The notes beneath the pieces were generated by a model, which worked only from the letters and a program-made list of their open reading frames with translations, made no database searches and was not told the origin of the DNA. Of a stretch of DNA of 64,000 nt, positions 49,128-57,966 are shown piece after piece. Position numbers and translations under genes: made by a program. This DNA is from Bin95 sp965220855. Its GTDB lineage: Bacteria; Pseudomonadota; Alphaproteobacteria; Bin95. The stretch is from contig CBDCQY010000001.1 in NCBI GenBank assembly GCA_965220855.1, positions 1,860,001-1,924,000 on the forward strand, read 5' to 3'. The first letter of the stretch is position 1, and every line of letters begins with the position of its first letter.

Positions 49128-49892
49128 ATGCGGTTGCGACTGAGACAGATTTGCCTTGTGGCGCGCGAGCTGGAGCCGGTGGTGGGCGCGCTCAGGCGGG
49201 TCTTCGGGCTGGAGGTCTGCCATGTCGATGACGCGGTGGCGGCCTATGGGCTGGAGAACGCGCTGCTGCCGGTCGGGGACCAGTTTCTGGAAGTGGTGGC
49301 CCCGACGCGGGAGGGGACCGCCGCCGGGCGCTATCTCGACCGGCGCGGCGGCGATGGCGGCTATATGGTCATCACGCAATGCGCCGACCTGGAGGCGCGC
49401 GAGCACCGCATGGAGGCGCTCGGCGTGCGCGTCGCCAACCGCCTGGAGCATGGCGATTTCCGGGGCATGCAGCTGCATCCGAAGGACACCGGCGGGGCCT
49501 TCTTCGAGATCGACCGGCAGCGGGGCGGCGAGACCGGAGACGGCCCCTGGCATCCCGCCGGGCCGGACTGGAAGCCTTGGCGGCGCACCGGCGTCGTCTC
49601 GGCCATCGCCGCCGCCGAACTCCAGAGCCCCGATCCCGAGCGGCTGGCCGCGCGCTGGAGCGAGATCGCCGACATCCCGCTGGCGCGGGGCGCGGACGGC
49701 GCGCCGGCGCTGCCGCTCGACAATGCCGAATTGCGTTTCGTCCCCGAGGCGGACGGGCGCGGCGAAGGCCTGGCAAGCCTCGATCTCAAGGCCACGAACG
49801 CCGAAGCCGCCCGCGCCAACGCCAAGGCGGCCGGCCTGCCCACGCGCAACGGCCGCATCGCGCTCGGCGGCATGCGCTTCCGGCTGGTCTGA
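49128..49892 (+). CDS. VOC-family protein (glyoxalase-like)
   Basis: The 254-residue protein has a first VOC domain LRQICLVARELEPVVGALRRVFGL through GDQFLEVVAPTREGTAAGRYLDRRGGDGGYMVI, which includes a glyoxalase_3-like pattern. A second domain (GVVSAIAAAELQSPDPERLAARWSEIADIPLA) is degenerate. The function is unknown. The start codon is placed at the ATG after GGGAGG; an upstream in-frame extension would be encoded through the heptamer repeat and is less likely. Confidence 0.8.
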   Translation: MRLRLRQICLVARELEPVVGALRRVFGLEVCHVDDAVAAYGLENALLPVGDQFLEVVAPTREGTAAGRYLDRRGGDGGYMVITQCADLEAREHRMEALGVRVANRLEHGDFRGMQLHPKDTGGAFFEIDRQRGGETGDGPWHPAGPDWKPWRRTGVVSAIAAAELQSPDPERLAARWSEIADIPLARGADGAPALPLDNAELRFVPEADGRGEGLASLDLKATNAEAARANAKAAGLPTRNGRIALGGMRFRLV

Positions 49893-49937
49893 ATGGTGCC
49901 GCGATACCCTACCCTCAAGAGGAGCCTCACTTGAAGT

Positions 49938-50936
49938 TCATTCCTCCATGGGCGATACAATGGGGGGAGGGCCAAAAACTTCTTCCGGTTTAAAACGGGA
50001 ATGGCGAATCGGGAATTCGGATAAATCGATTTCCATGTCCTCCGTGAGTGGGCATTTTTTTAATTCAAATGAATCTTCGGATTGCCTCATCCTATAATAT
50101 TTCACAGGTCTTTCTCTGTCCTTCAACATCTCTCTGATGATGAACATTACTTCACGAGGACACCGTAGTCCAAAGATAATTTCTTCTAACTCCAAAGTTG
50201 AATTGTGACTTCCTCTTTGCCCGATCAACCGCCATTCTTCCTCATAACACCATTCCTTGGCTTTTGTTAAGATAGCAACTTCCCTTACTTCGCGTTTGGC
50301 ATTTTCGTCTCCATCAAGCATCCGTAGAATTTGACTTGTAAAGATATGCCTAATGTTTCGATAATTGACTTTATGGATATGCTCTTTTGTATCTTCACGC
50401 ATTGAATAACCTACGCAAATTCCTTTATGTTCGTCGCCATAATGGGACCACATTAATGGACATGATTCCCTTTCGGAAAGCGAAACAATACCGAAATCGT
50501 ATTGACTTAAAACTTCTACACAAATGCGATTTTTAAGCTCTGATGTCTTGATTTCATCCTCATCTTCATATTCATTTTGATTCCAAATATATTCATCGTA
50601 TGAACGATTATTTATATCCTCTATTATATCATCAGCTTCCCTACGGATAATTTCTTCTATACGATCTGGTATAATGGAATTTTGCACTTCGAGAGTTTGA
50701 GCAGCAGAATACAATTGATCCTTAACTCTTTCGCGTATATATTTCCTAAGAATTGTCTCACATTGATCATTCTTCGAATCAATTTCGACCACAGGGCTGC
50801 AATCCAAGGGATCATTGAATGAGTTCGGGTTTGCAAAAAACAATTGGTCATTCAAGATCATGGATAACGTCCGGTTGTCCACTCGACGATATTTGTACAG
50901 GCGCTTCGGGATATTCTCTTGGTCGGCCATGGACAT
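49938..50936 (-). CDS. DUF2971 protein
   Basis: The 332-residue protein is strongly AT-rich. The N-terminal LYKYRRVDNRTLSMILNDQLFFANPNSFNDPLDC and central VSLSERESCPLMWSHYGDEHKGICVGY match the DUF2971 family. The middle has a long acidic helix region (about 110-150). The family has no settled biochemical role, but its members often occur in variable or defence-rich regions. It stands alone between GC-rich metabolic genes, with its 3' end 45 bp from the convergent VOC gene. The start is one of two close ATGs (50936 or 50930). Confidence 0.85.
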   Translation of the reverse strand: MSMADQENIPKRLYKYRRVDNRTLSMILNDQLFFANPNSFNDPLDCSPVVEIDSKNDQCETILRKYIRERVKDQLYSAAQTLEVQNSIIPDRIEEIIRREADDIIEDINNRSYDEYIWNQNEYEDEDEIKTSELKNRICVEVLSQYDFGIVSLSERESCPLMWSHYGDEHKGICVGYSMREDTKEHIHKVNYRNIRHIFTSQILRMLDGDENAKREVREVAILTKAKEWCYEEEWRLIGQRGSHNSTLELEEIIFGLRCPREVMFIIREMLKDRERPVKYYRMRQSEDSFELKKCPLTEDMEIDLSEFPIRHSRFKPEEVFGPPPIVSPMEE

Positions 50937-51209
50937 ATCCGATGGGTGTATTGTGACGGCGGCGCTGCGATGGTGCGAGACAGGAAAGTATGCCGGTGTA
51001 GATGTCAAGGCACAACCGGATTGAGACCGAGAGGTGGGAAGGCGGCGGAGGGCCGCGCGGACGCGTTGTCGAAGCGACGAGCGGGGGAGGGGCGGCCCGA
51101 TGGCAATCCCTCGACCGGGGTGGGGCGGTTGACGCGGGCGTTGCGGGGGCTGTGAGGCGGGGCGGCGGGTTCGCTATACTGCGGGCAACCGAGGAGGGAG
51201 CACGCGCTC

Positions 51210-52040
51210 ATGGACTTTCAGCACCTGATCTATGAGGTCGCCGACGAGATCGCGACGATTACGCTCAACCGCCCCGAGGCGCGCAATGCGCTCTCCATCC
51301 CGATGCGCGGCGAGCTCGACGCCGTGCTGGCGGAGCTGAAGCGCGAGGCCGGCGGCAGCGTCAAGGCGGTCATCCTGACCGGGGCCGGGCGGGCGTTCTG
51401 CGCCGGCGGCGATGTGAAGGCCATGCAGTCGCGCAGCGCGTCGGCAGAGGCCGGGCGGCGGCGGATGCGCGAGGCCCACAACCGGCTCTACGATCTGATG
51501 AATCTCGAACTGCCGGTGATCGCGGCGGTCAACGGGGCGGCCGCCGGGGCCGGCTGCAATCTGGCGCTCGCCGCCGACTTCATCCTCGCCACGCCGCGTT
51601 CGATCTTCATGCAGGCCTTCGGGCGCATCGGCCTGGTGCCGGACTGGTCCGGCTTCTTCCTGCTGCCGCGCATCGTCGGCCTGCAGCGGGCCAAGGAGCT
51701 GGTCTTCAGCGCGCGCAAGCTCTCCGCCGCCGAGGCGAAAGAGTATGGCATCGTGCATGAGATCCACGAGGAAGCGGCGCTGATGGACGCCGCCCGCGCG
51801 CTCGCCGGGCGTTTCGTCAACGCCTCGACCACCGCCATCGGCCTCTCCAAGACGATCCTGAACCAGTCCTTCAATCTGGACCACCGGGCCATGCTGGAGA
51901 TGGAGGCCTTCGCGCAGGCCGTCGCGTCCGGCTCCGACTATCACCGCGCGGCGGTCGCCCGCTTCGTGGACAAGCAGCCGGCGCTGTTCGACTGGGAAGC
52001 CATGGACCGCGCCCAGGCGCCTCGGGCTGCGGCGGAGTAG
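51210..52040 (+). CDS. Crotonase-family enzyme, PaaG-like (enoyl-CoA hydratase/isomerase)
   Basis: The 276-residue crotonase has the oxyanion-hole segments AFCAGGDVKAM and VNGAAAGAGCNLALAADF. The two catalytic Glu of classical hydratases are replaced (Asn in GAGCNLAL, Asp in IGLVPDWSG), as in PaaG, the 1,2-epoxyphenylacetyl-CoA isomerase that uses a single Asp. A role in the phenylacetate pathway with the paaABCDE genes is therefore plausible despite the distance of about 44 kb. A different acyl-CoA isomerase role is also possible. Confidence 0.85.
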   Translation: MDFQHLIYEVADEIATITLNRPEARNALSIPMRGELDAVLAELKREAGGSVKAVILTGAGRAFCAGGDVKAMQSRSASAEAGRRRMREAHNRLYDLMNLELPVIAAVNGAAAGAGCNLALAADFILATPRSIFMQAFGRIGLVPDWSGFFLLPRIVGLQRAKELVFSARKLSAAEAKEYGIVHEIHEEAALMDAARALAGRFVNASTTAIGLSKTILNQSFNLDHRAMLEMEAFAQAVASGSDYHRAAVARFVDKQPALFDWEAMDRAQAPRAAAE

Positions 52041-52058
52041 GCGAAGCGGGGGAGGCGG

Positions 52059-52397
52059 CTACTCGGCCGCTTCCCTGAAGGCCGCGCCCTCGTCATAGAC
52101 CGTGTCATATTCCCGGTCCATGGTGATCGGCATCTCATACATCTCGATCTGCGGCGGGTGGTGGTATTTCGCGGTCATATAGGCGGTCCACTCCGCATTG
52201 TAGGCGCGCTCGGCCGCCGCGCGCGATTCCCAGAGATAGACGCCGCCGCCGAGACCGTCGCGGTAGAGCACGTTCTTGCGGATCAGCCCCTCGGTTCCCA
52301 TGTATCGCGGGATCGAGTCCCGGAACATCTGCACGGCCGTCTCCCGGTCCGTCCCTTCCGGCAATCCGTAGGTGACGATCGCGATCATCCTGGTCAT
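52059..52397 (-). CDS. YdhR-like putative monooxygenase
   Basis: The 112-residue ferredoxin-like-fold protein has IAIVTYGLPEGTDRETAVQMFRDSIPRYMGTEGLIRKNVLYRDGLGGGVYLWESRAAAERAY, the pattern of the YdhR/mono-oxygenase family of small dimeric alpha/beta barrels. The precise reaction is unknown. Convergent with the PaaG-like gene, and divergent from a NIPSNAP gene. Confidence 0.8.
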   Translation of the reverse strand: MTRMIAIVTYGLPEGTDRETAVQMFRDSIPRYMGTEGLIRKNVLYRDGLGGGVYLWESRAAAERAYNAEWTAYMTAKYHHPPQIEMYEMPITMDREYDTVYDEGAAFREAAE

Positions 52398-52516
52398 GGC
52401 CCGTCTCCTGTCGTTTGCGCCCCCAGCATAGCATTCCCCATGTTCCGGGGCTATCGGCTGGGCGGCGCTTGGTGCAGGATGGCCCGGCAATTCCGCAGGA
52501 GAGGGGAGTTCTCCCG

Positions 52517-52840
52517 ATGGCGTTCTACGAGCTTCGCCGCTACACGGTCCGGCCCGGCAAGATGGAGGAGTGGATCGCGTTCATGGAGGGGACGATCATC
52601 CCCTTCCAGGTCGCCAAGGGCATGGTCATCACCGGCAGCTATCGTGGCGAGGAAGACGACTCGGTCTATTTCTGGACCCGCCGCTTCGAGAGCGAGGAGA
52701 GCCGCGAGGCGCTCTACGCCGCCGTCTATCAGAGCGACTTCTGGAAGAACGAGGTCGCGCCGAAGGTCGTGGACCTGATCGACCGCGACCTGATCCAGGT
52801 CACCCGGGTGACGCCGACGCCGCGCTCGGTCGCGCAATAG
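52517..52840 (+). CDS. NIPSNAP-family protein
   Basis: The 107-residue dimeric alpha/beta-barrel protein has YELRRYTVRPGKMEEWIAFMEGTIIPFQVAKGM, matching NIPSNAP proteins, and VYFWTRRFESEESREALYAAVYQSDFWKNEVAP. A ribosome-binding site (GGAGTT preceded by GAGGGGAG) lies upstream of the ATG. The function is unknown; bacterial members often accompany catabolic genes, as here. Confidence 0.85.
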   Translation: MAFYELRRYTVRPGKMEEWIAFMEGTIIPFQVAKGMVITGSYRGEEDDSVYFWTRRFESEESREALYAAVYQSDFWKNEVAPKVVDLIDRDLIQVTRVTPTPRSVAQ

Positions 52841-52861
52841 CGCGCCGGCTCTCGGCGCCCG

Positions 52862-53254
52862 TCAGGCGGCGTCGCGGGCCTCGAACAGCGGGCGGGCGGT
52901 CTTGGCGTAGGTGTGCTTGGCGACGATCCGCCCGTCGCGCACATGCAGCAGGTCGAGGCCGCGCCAGGCGCTGCTGCGCTCGGGCGTGGTGAGCACGCAG
53001 GACCAGGAGATCATCGCCTTGCCCGTTTCGGGGTCGAGGAACAGGTCCTCCTCCTCGAAGCGCACCCGCCCGAACTTGCCGGCGAACATCGGCTCGAAGG
53101 CGGCGCGGATCGCGGCCTTGCCCTCATGCCGCGCGCCATGGAATTCGTCATAGACGGCGTCCTCGGCGAACCGGGCCATCACCCCGTCGAGATCGTCGCG
53201 GTTGAAGGCTTCGGTGAAGTCGAGCGTAATCCGCTCCAGCTCGTCGCGAGTCAT
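52862..53254 (-). CDS. SnoaL/NTF2-like protein
   Basis: The 130-residue NTF2-like fold opens with TLDFTEAFNRDDLDGVMARFAEDAVYDEF, then ARHEGKAAIRAAFEPMF and GLDLLHVRDGRIVAKHTYAK. Such cone-shaped proteins are polyketide cyclases, isomerases or ligand-binding proteins, and the role here is open. The ATG chosen gives the standard N-terminal helix. Confidence 0.85.
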   Translation of the reverse strand: MTRDELERITLDFTEAFNRDDLDGVMARFAEDAVYDEFHGARHEGKAAIRAAFEPMFAGKFGRVRFEEEDLFLDPETGKAMISWSCVLTTPERSSAWRGLDLLHVRDGRIVAKHTYAKTARPLFEARDAA

Positions 53255-53329
53255 GTCGGTTCCTCCAGGGTTCGATCGCGCCACTATAGCGCTTCCGCCG
53301 GCGCGCCAGGTCAGTGGACGGAAGCAGGC

Positions 53330-53584
53330 TCACACGGGAAAGGGTCGCCGGCCGTACCGCTCGGCTTCCAGTTCGTCGACAAGCTGGTTGAGCCGATCCC
53401 CGTCGATGCCCGGCTTGAACTCGAACGCATGAGGCTCCACCCGGTAGGGAGCCGGTTCGCTCCGCATCCCGAGACCGAGGCGCAGCGCATCGTTGACGAC
53501 AGCTTTCATGCTGCTGTCGGTGCGTCGGATTTCGCGGCGAAGAAGCCGGGCGACATCCGCATCGAGGGTAAGAGTGGTGCGCAT
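53330..53584 (-). CDS. Ribbon-helix-helix antitoxin-like protein, no toxin partner
   Basis: The 84-residue protein has MRTTLTLDADVARLLRREIRRTDSSMKAVVNDALRLGL, the RHH fold of VapB-like antitoxins. The C-terminal tail (HAFEFKPGIDGDRLNQLVDELEAERY) is typical of the toxin-binding part. No PIN-domain gene follows; the next genes downstream on this strand is the SnoaL-like gene. Probably an orphan antitoxin, or one acting on a distant toxin. Confidence 0.85.
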   Translation of the reverse strand: MRTTLTLDADVARLLRREIRRTDSSMKAVVNDALRLGLGMRSEPAPYRVEPHAFEFKPGIDGDRLNQLVDELEAERYGRRPFPV

Positions 53585-53614
53585 GGCTTTGAATCGTGAT
53601 GTTGCGCCACACTA

Positions 53615-54748
53615 TCACGGTGCCTTCGCCGGCGTGAAGGGTTTGCGTTGGCCGGCGGCTTCCATCAGCGGCAGCACCTCCTCGATCCACTGCCGGCACT
53701 CGCCCAGATAATCCACCCAGGAGAGCAGCAGCCCGTCCACGCCCATGGCCGAGAGCCGCTCCAGCTCCGCCACGATGTCCTCCGGCGCGCCGACCAGCGG
53801 CCAGCCGCCATGGCCGGCCTTGAAATGGAAGCGGAAGGCGTCCATCACCGCCGGCTCCAGCGTCTCGGATTGCAGGCCGAAAATCTCCAGCATGTTGGCG
53901 ACCGCCACATCGTCGCCGCGCTCGACGACATAGTGGCGCAGATAGTCTTCGGCCTCGCGCCGGGTCGGCCGGCAGACGACATAGCCGTGAATCCAGCATT
54001 GCGAGGACCGGCCGAGATCGGCCGCCATGGTCTTCAGCCGCGCGATCTGGGCGCGGTCGCTGGCCTCGTCCTTCTGGCGCAGCATGACGAAGTTCATGTC
54101 CGCTTGCGCGGCGGAAAAGGCCTGGCCCGCAGGCGAACTGCCGGCGTTCATGATCGGCGGGCGCGGGCGTTGCAGCGGCTTCGGCTCGCTCCACAGCGCC
54201 CGGCCCCGGAAGAAGCGCCCCGCATGGTCGAAAGGCTCGGTCTCGCGCCAGAGGCGCTTGACCAGCTCCAGCCACTCCCCGGCATAGGCGTAGCGCTCGT
54301 CATGGGCGCGCATCTCCAGGCCGAACATGTCGAACTCGTTGCGGAACCAGCCGGCGACCAGGTTGAGCGCGAAGCGCCCGCCGGAGATATGGTCCACGGT
54401 CGCGGCCATCTTGGCCGCCGCCACCGGGTGGAGCAGCGGCGCGTGCACGGTGGCGAACACCGTCGTGTGCGAGGTGGCGCCCGCAATGCCGGCCGCCCAG
54501 GTCAGGCTCTCGAAGGTCCGGTTATTGAAATCGGTCGGGCCGCCATAGCCCTTCCAGCGCCCGACCGGCAGCAGCGCCTCGAAGCCGGCCCGGTCGGCTA
54601 TGACGGCGAGCGCGCGATTGTCCTCCCAGGTCATCGGCCAGGCCCCGTCGGCGGTGGTGACGGTGGAGCCGTGCGAGCAGTTGAAGGCCATGACGCCGAG
54701 CTTGATGCGGTTGGCGCCGAACAGCGGGCTCGCCGGCGCGCCGCTCAT
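53615..54748 (-). CDS. LLM-class flavin-dependent monooxygenase
   Basis: The 377-residue luciferase-like monooxygenase has KLGVMAFNCSHGSTVTT, WEDNRALAVIADRAGFEALLPVGRWKGYGGPTDFN and TTVFATVHAPLLHPVAAAKMAATVDHISGGRFALNLVAGWFRNEFDMFG, typical of the pyrimidine-oxygenase/alkanesulfonate monooxygenase group. It uses FMNH2 supplied by a separate reductase. Its start overlaps the CaiB-type CoA-transferase gene by 4 bp, so the two act together, probably in breakdown of an organic acid or heterocycle. Confidence 0.9.
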   Translation of the reverse strand: MSGAPASPLFGANRIKLGVMAFNCSHGSTVTTADGAWPMTWEDNRALAVIADRAGFEALLPVGRWKGYGGPTDFNNRTFESLTWAAGIAGATSHTTVFATVHAPLLHPVAAAKMAATVDHISGGRFALNLVAGWFRNEFDMFGLEMRAHDERYAYAGEWLELVKRLWRETEPFDHAGRFFRGRALWSEPKPLQRPRPPIMNAGSSPAGQAFSAAQADMNFVMLRQKDEASDRAQIARLKTMAADLGRSSQCWIHGYVVCRPTRREAEDYLRHYVVERGDDVAVANMLEIFGLQSETLEPAVMDAFRFHFKAGHGGWPLVGAPEDIVAELERLSAMGVDGLLLSWVDYLGECRQWIEEVLPLMEAAGQRKPFTPAKAP

Positions 54749-55944
54749 GGCGCTGTCGCGCTTGCGCCCGAGTCGAGCAGCGCCCGGATCTCTTCCTCCT
54801 CCAGCCCGGCCTCGCGCAGCACCTCCGCGCTGTGCTCGCCCGCGCGCGGCGCCTGGCGGCGGATCGCGCCCGGCGTCTTCGAGAAGGCCACCGGCGGGCG
54901 CATCTGCACCACGCCGCCCTCCGAGGGATGCTCGAAGGTCTGGAAGAAGTCCACGGCCCGGAGATGCGGGTCGTCGAACAGCGTTTCGGGCGAGTGCATC
55001 GGCATGGAGGGAATGTCGGCGTCCTCCAGCAGGGCCAGCCAGTCCGCCGTGCTGCGCTCGCGCATGAACTCCGCCAGCGCCCGATAGAGCGCGTCGATAT
55101 TCCGCGACCGCCCGGCCATGCTGGCGAAGCGCGGGTCTTCGGCGAGTTCCGGCCGCCCGGCGATCTCGAAAAAGCGCCGCCAGTGCCGGTCGTTGTAGGG
55201 CAGCACGCAAAGATGGCCGTCGGCGGTCTCATGCGGGCGCCGCCAGGGGGTCAGCAGGCGCGCATAGCCGGCGGGGCCGAGCGGCGGCTCGAAGCTGCGC
55301 CCCTGCATGTGCTCGCTCATCACGAAGGAGGCGAAACATTCGAACATGCCGCAATGGATTTCCTGGCCCTCGCCGGTCGCCGCCCGGTGGTAGAGCGCCA
55401 TCAGCACGGCGAACAGCGCGAACAGGCCGCTGGTCTTGTCGGCCAGCACGGAGGGCGCATAGCGCGGCGCGCCGCCCGTCTGCGCGCCCTCCAGCCAGGC
55501 GAGGCCGGAGACGCCCTGGATCAGGTCGTCATAGGCCGGCTTGTCGGCATAGGGGCCGTCCTTGCCGAAGCCGACGGCGCTGCAATAGACGATGTCCGGG
55601 CGGTGCGCCGCGATGGCCTCATAGGCGATGCCCAGGCGGGCGGCGGGTTTGGGGCGCATATTGTGGATGAAGACATCGGCCGTCCGCGCGAGACGATAGA
55701 GCGCGTCGCGCCCGGCGTCGCGTTTCAGGTCCAGCACCAGGCTGCGCTTGTTGCGCGCCTTGGTGAGGATACCGGCCGCCATGCCCGGATTGCGCGTCGG
55801 CCCGACCTGGCGGCTGATGTCGCCGCCGGGCGGCTCGATCTTCACCACATCGGCGCCGTAATCGCCCATGAGCTGCGTGCAATAGGGGCCATACATCACC
55901 GTGGTGAGGTCCAGCACGCGCAAGCCGGCGAGCGGTCCGGGCAT
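54745..55944 (-). CDS. CaiB/BaiF-family (class III) CoA-transferase
   Basis: The 399-residue enzyme has PLAGLRVLDLTTVMYGPYCTQLMGDYGADVVKIEPP, followed by NKRSLVLDLKRDAGRDAL, VFIHNMRPKPAARLGIAYEAI and SAVGFGKDGPYADKPAYDDLIQGVSGL. The Asp in the last segment is the expected active-site nucleophile. It transfers CoA between acyl-CoA and a carboxylate. First gene of a two-gene unit with the LLM monooxygenase. Confidence 0.92.
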   Translation of the reverse strand: MPGPLAGLRVLDLTTVMYGPYCTQLMGDYGADVVKIEPPGGDISRQVGPTRNPGMAAGILTKARNKRSLVLDLKRDAGRDALYRLARTADVFIHNMRPKPAARLGIAYEAIAAHRPDIVYCSAVGFGKDGPYADKPAYDDLIQGVSGLAWLEGAQTGGAPRYAPSVLADKTSGLFALFAVLMALYHRAATGEGQEIHCGMFECFASFVMSEHMQGRSFEPPLGPAGYARLLTPWRRPHETADGHLCVLPYNDRHWRRFFEIAGRPELAEDPRFASMAGRSRNIDALYRALAEFMRERSTADWLALLEDADIPSMPMHSPETLFDDPHLRAVDFFQTFEHPSEGGVVQMRPPVAFSKTPGAIRRQAPRAGEHSAEVLREAGLEEEEIRALLDSGASATAP

Positions 55945-56013
55945 TCCTCGTCCTCCCTTGCCTGCGGCCATTCTGGCGCGTCGGCAGGGAGCGGGGAAGG
56001 GCGGGGCTGCCGT

Positions 56014-57096
56014 TCAGTCCGTCCGGCCCGTCTGGCCGCGATGGCGCAGCAGATGGTCGGCCAGCACCAGCGCCATCATCGCCTCGCCGACAGGCACGGC
56101 GCGAATGCCGACGCAGGGGTCGTGCCGGCCGGTGGTGGAGACCTCCACCGGCTCGCCGGCCACCGTCACGCTCTGGCGCGGGATGCGAATGGAGCTGGTC
56201 GGCTTGACCGCGAAGCGCGCCACCAGCGGCTGGCCGGTGGAGATGCCGCCCAGCACGCCGCCGCTATGGTTGGCGAGAAAGGCGACGCCGCCCTCGCCAT
56301 CGGCGGCCATCTCGTCATGGGCGTCCTCGCCGCGCATCGCGGCCGCGGCGAAGCCGTCGCCGATCTCGACGCCCTTCACGGCGTTGATGCTCATCAGCGC
56401 GGCCGCAAGGTCGCTGTCGAGCTTGCCATAGACGGGCTCGCCGAGGCCGGGCGGCGCGCCCTCGGCAATGACCTCGATCACCGCGCCCACCGAGGAGCCG
56501 GCCTTGCGCACCTCGTCCAGATAGCCCTCCCACTCGGCCGCCGCCTCGGCGTCGGGGCAGAAGAACGGGTTTTCGGAGACCTGCGCCCAGTCCCAGCGGT
56601 CGCGCTCGATGCGCCGTTCGCCGATCTGCACCAGCGCGCCGCGTATCGTGACGTCCGGCCCCAGCACCTTGCGGGCGACGCCCCCGGCCGCCACCCGCAT
56701 GGCGGTCTCGCGGGCCGAGGAGCGCCCGCCGCCCCGATAGTCGCGAATGCCGTATTTCTTCCAGTAGGTGTAGTCCGCATGGCCGGGACGGAAGCGGTCG
56801 GCGATCTGCGAGTAATCCTTCGAGCGCTGATCGACATTCTCGATGACGATCCCGATCGGCGTTCCCGTGGTCACGCCGTCGAAGACGCCGGACAGGATGC
56901 GCGCGCGGTCCGGCTCGCGACGCTGCGTGGTGAAGCGCGACTGGCCCGGCCGGCGCCGGTCCAGCCAGACCTGCAGGTCGTCCTCCGCAAGCGCGATCCC
57001 GGGCGGGCAGCCATCCACCACGCAGCCGATCGCCGGCCCGTGGCTCTCGCCCCAGCTGGTGAAGCGAAACGCCTGCCCGAAGCCGTTGGAGGCCAT
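56014..57096 (-). CDS. aroC: Chorismate synthase
   Basis: The 360-residue enzyme makes chorismate from 5-enolpyruvylshikimate 3-phosphate using reduced FMN. GQAFRFTSWGESHGPAIGCVVDGCPPG, YRGGGRSSARETAMRVAAGGVARK and HDPCVGIRAVPVGEAMMALVLADHLL are the three family signatures, with catalytic His residues in GESHG and RHDPC. It shares one nucleotide with the fabI stop (TGATG), so the two are coupled. The start MASNGFGQAF is clear. Confidence 0.97.
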   Translation of the reverse strand: MASNGFGQAFRFTSWGESHGPAIGCVVDGCPPGIALAEDDLQVWLDRRRPGQSRFTTQRREPDRARILSGVFDGVTTGTPIGIVIENVDQRSKDYSQIADRFRPGHADYTYWKKYGIRDYRGGGRSSARETAMRVAAGGVARKVLGPDVTIRGALVQIGERRIERDRWDWAQVSENPFFCPDAEAAAEWEGYLDEVRKAGSSVGAVIEVIAEGAPPGLGEPVYGKLDSDLAAALMSINAVKGVEIGDGFAAAAMRGEDAHDEMAADGEGGVAFLANHSGGVLGGISTGQPLVARFAVKPTSSIRIPRQSVTVAGEPVEVSTTGRHDPCVGIRAVPVGEAMMALVLADHLLRHRGQTGRTD

Positions 57097-57938
57097 CAGC
57101 CCCGTTGCGGCCGGAAGCCCGTCAGCAGGGCCGCGATGTCCGGCGCGCGCTGCGGGTTCACCATGCCGACGGTGTGATAGCCGCAATCGACATGATGCAC
57201 CTCGCCGGTCACGCCGGCGCTCATCGGGCTCAGCAGATAGAGCGCCGACTGGCCGATCTGCTCCAGGCTGACATTGGCCTGCAGCGGCGCATTCAGCTCG
57301 TTCCATTTCAGGATGAAGCGGAAATCCCCGATGCCCGAGGCCGCAAGCGTCTTGACCGGGCCGGCGGAGAGCGCGTTGACGCGGATGCCGTCGGCGCCGA
57401 AATCGGCCGCCAGATAGCGCACGCTCGCCTCCAGCGCCGCCTTGGCCACGCCCATGACGTTGTAATGCGGCATGACCTGCTCGGCGCCGTAATAGGTGAG
57501 CGTCAGCATCGCCCCTCCCGGCTCCATCATGGCCGCCGACCGGCGCGCCAGATCCGTGAAGGAAAAGCAGGAGATATCGAGCGTGTCGCGGAAGTTCTCG
57601 CGCGTGGTGTCGGCGTAGCGGCCCTTGAGCTGGTCCTTGTCGGAAAAGGCGATAGCGTGCACGACGAAATCGAGCCGGCCCCACTCGGCCCGCAGCCTCT
57701 CGAACAGCGCATCCATGCTGGCGCCGTCGCCTACATCGGCCTGGAGCACCAGCGCCGCGTCCAGCGACTCGGCCAGCGGGCGGACGCGCTTTTCCAGCGG
57801 CGGCGCCTGATAGGTGATGGCGAGTTCCGCGCCGCTCAAGGCCAGCGTCTGCGCGATGCCCCAGGCGATCGAGCGGTCGTTGGCCAAGCCCATCACCAGG
57901 CCCCGCTTGCCGGCCATCCCGGCCGATGTCTGGCTCAT
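57096..57938 (-). CDS. fabI: Enoyl-[acyl-carrier-protein] reductase (NADH), FabI
   Basis: The 280-residue short-chain-dehydrogenase-fold enzyme performs the last step of fatty-acid elongation. GKRGLVMGLANDRSIAWGIAQTLALSGAELAITYQ binds NADH. The active-site Tyr/Lys pair is in LTYYGAEQVMPHYNVMGVAKAALEASVRYLA (Y-x6-Y-x6-K), and PVKTLAASGIGDF follows. It is upstream of aroC with a 1-nt overlap. Confidence 0.96.
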   Translation of the reverse strand: MSQTSAGMAGKRGLVMGLANDRSIAWGIAQTLALSGAELAITYQAPPLEKRVRPLAESLDAALVLQADVGDGASMDALFERLRAEWGRLDFVVHAIAFSDKDQLKGRYADTTRENFRDTLDISCFSFTDLARRSAAMMEPGGAMLTLTYYGAEQVMPHYNVMGVAKAALEASVRYLAADFGADGIRVNALSAGPVKTLAASGIGDFRFILKWNELNAPLQANVSLEQIGQSALYLLSPMSAGVTGEVHHVDCGYHTVGMVNPQRAPDIAALLTGFRPQRG

Positions 57939-57966
57939 TCCGGTCTCCGCGGCGGTCCGGCGGCGC

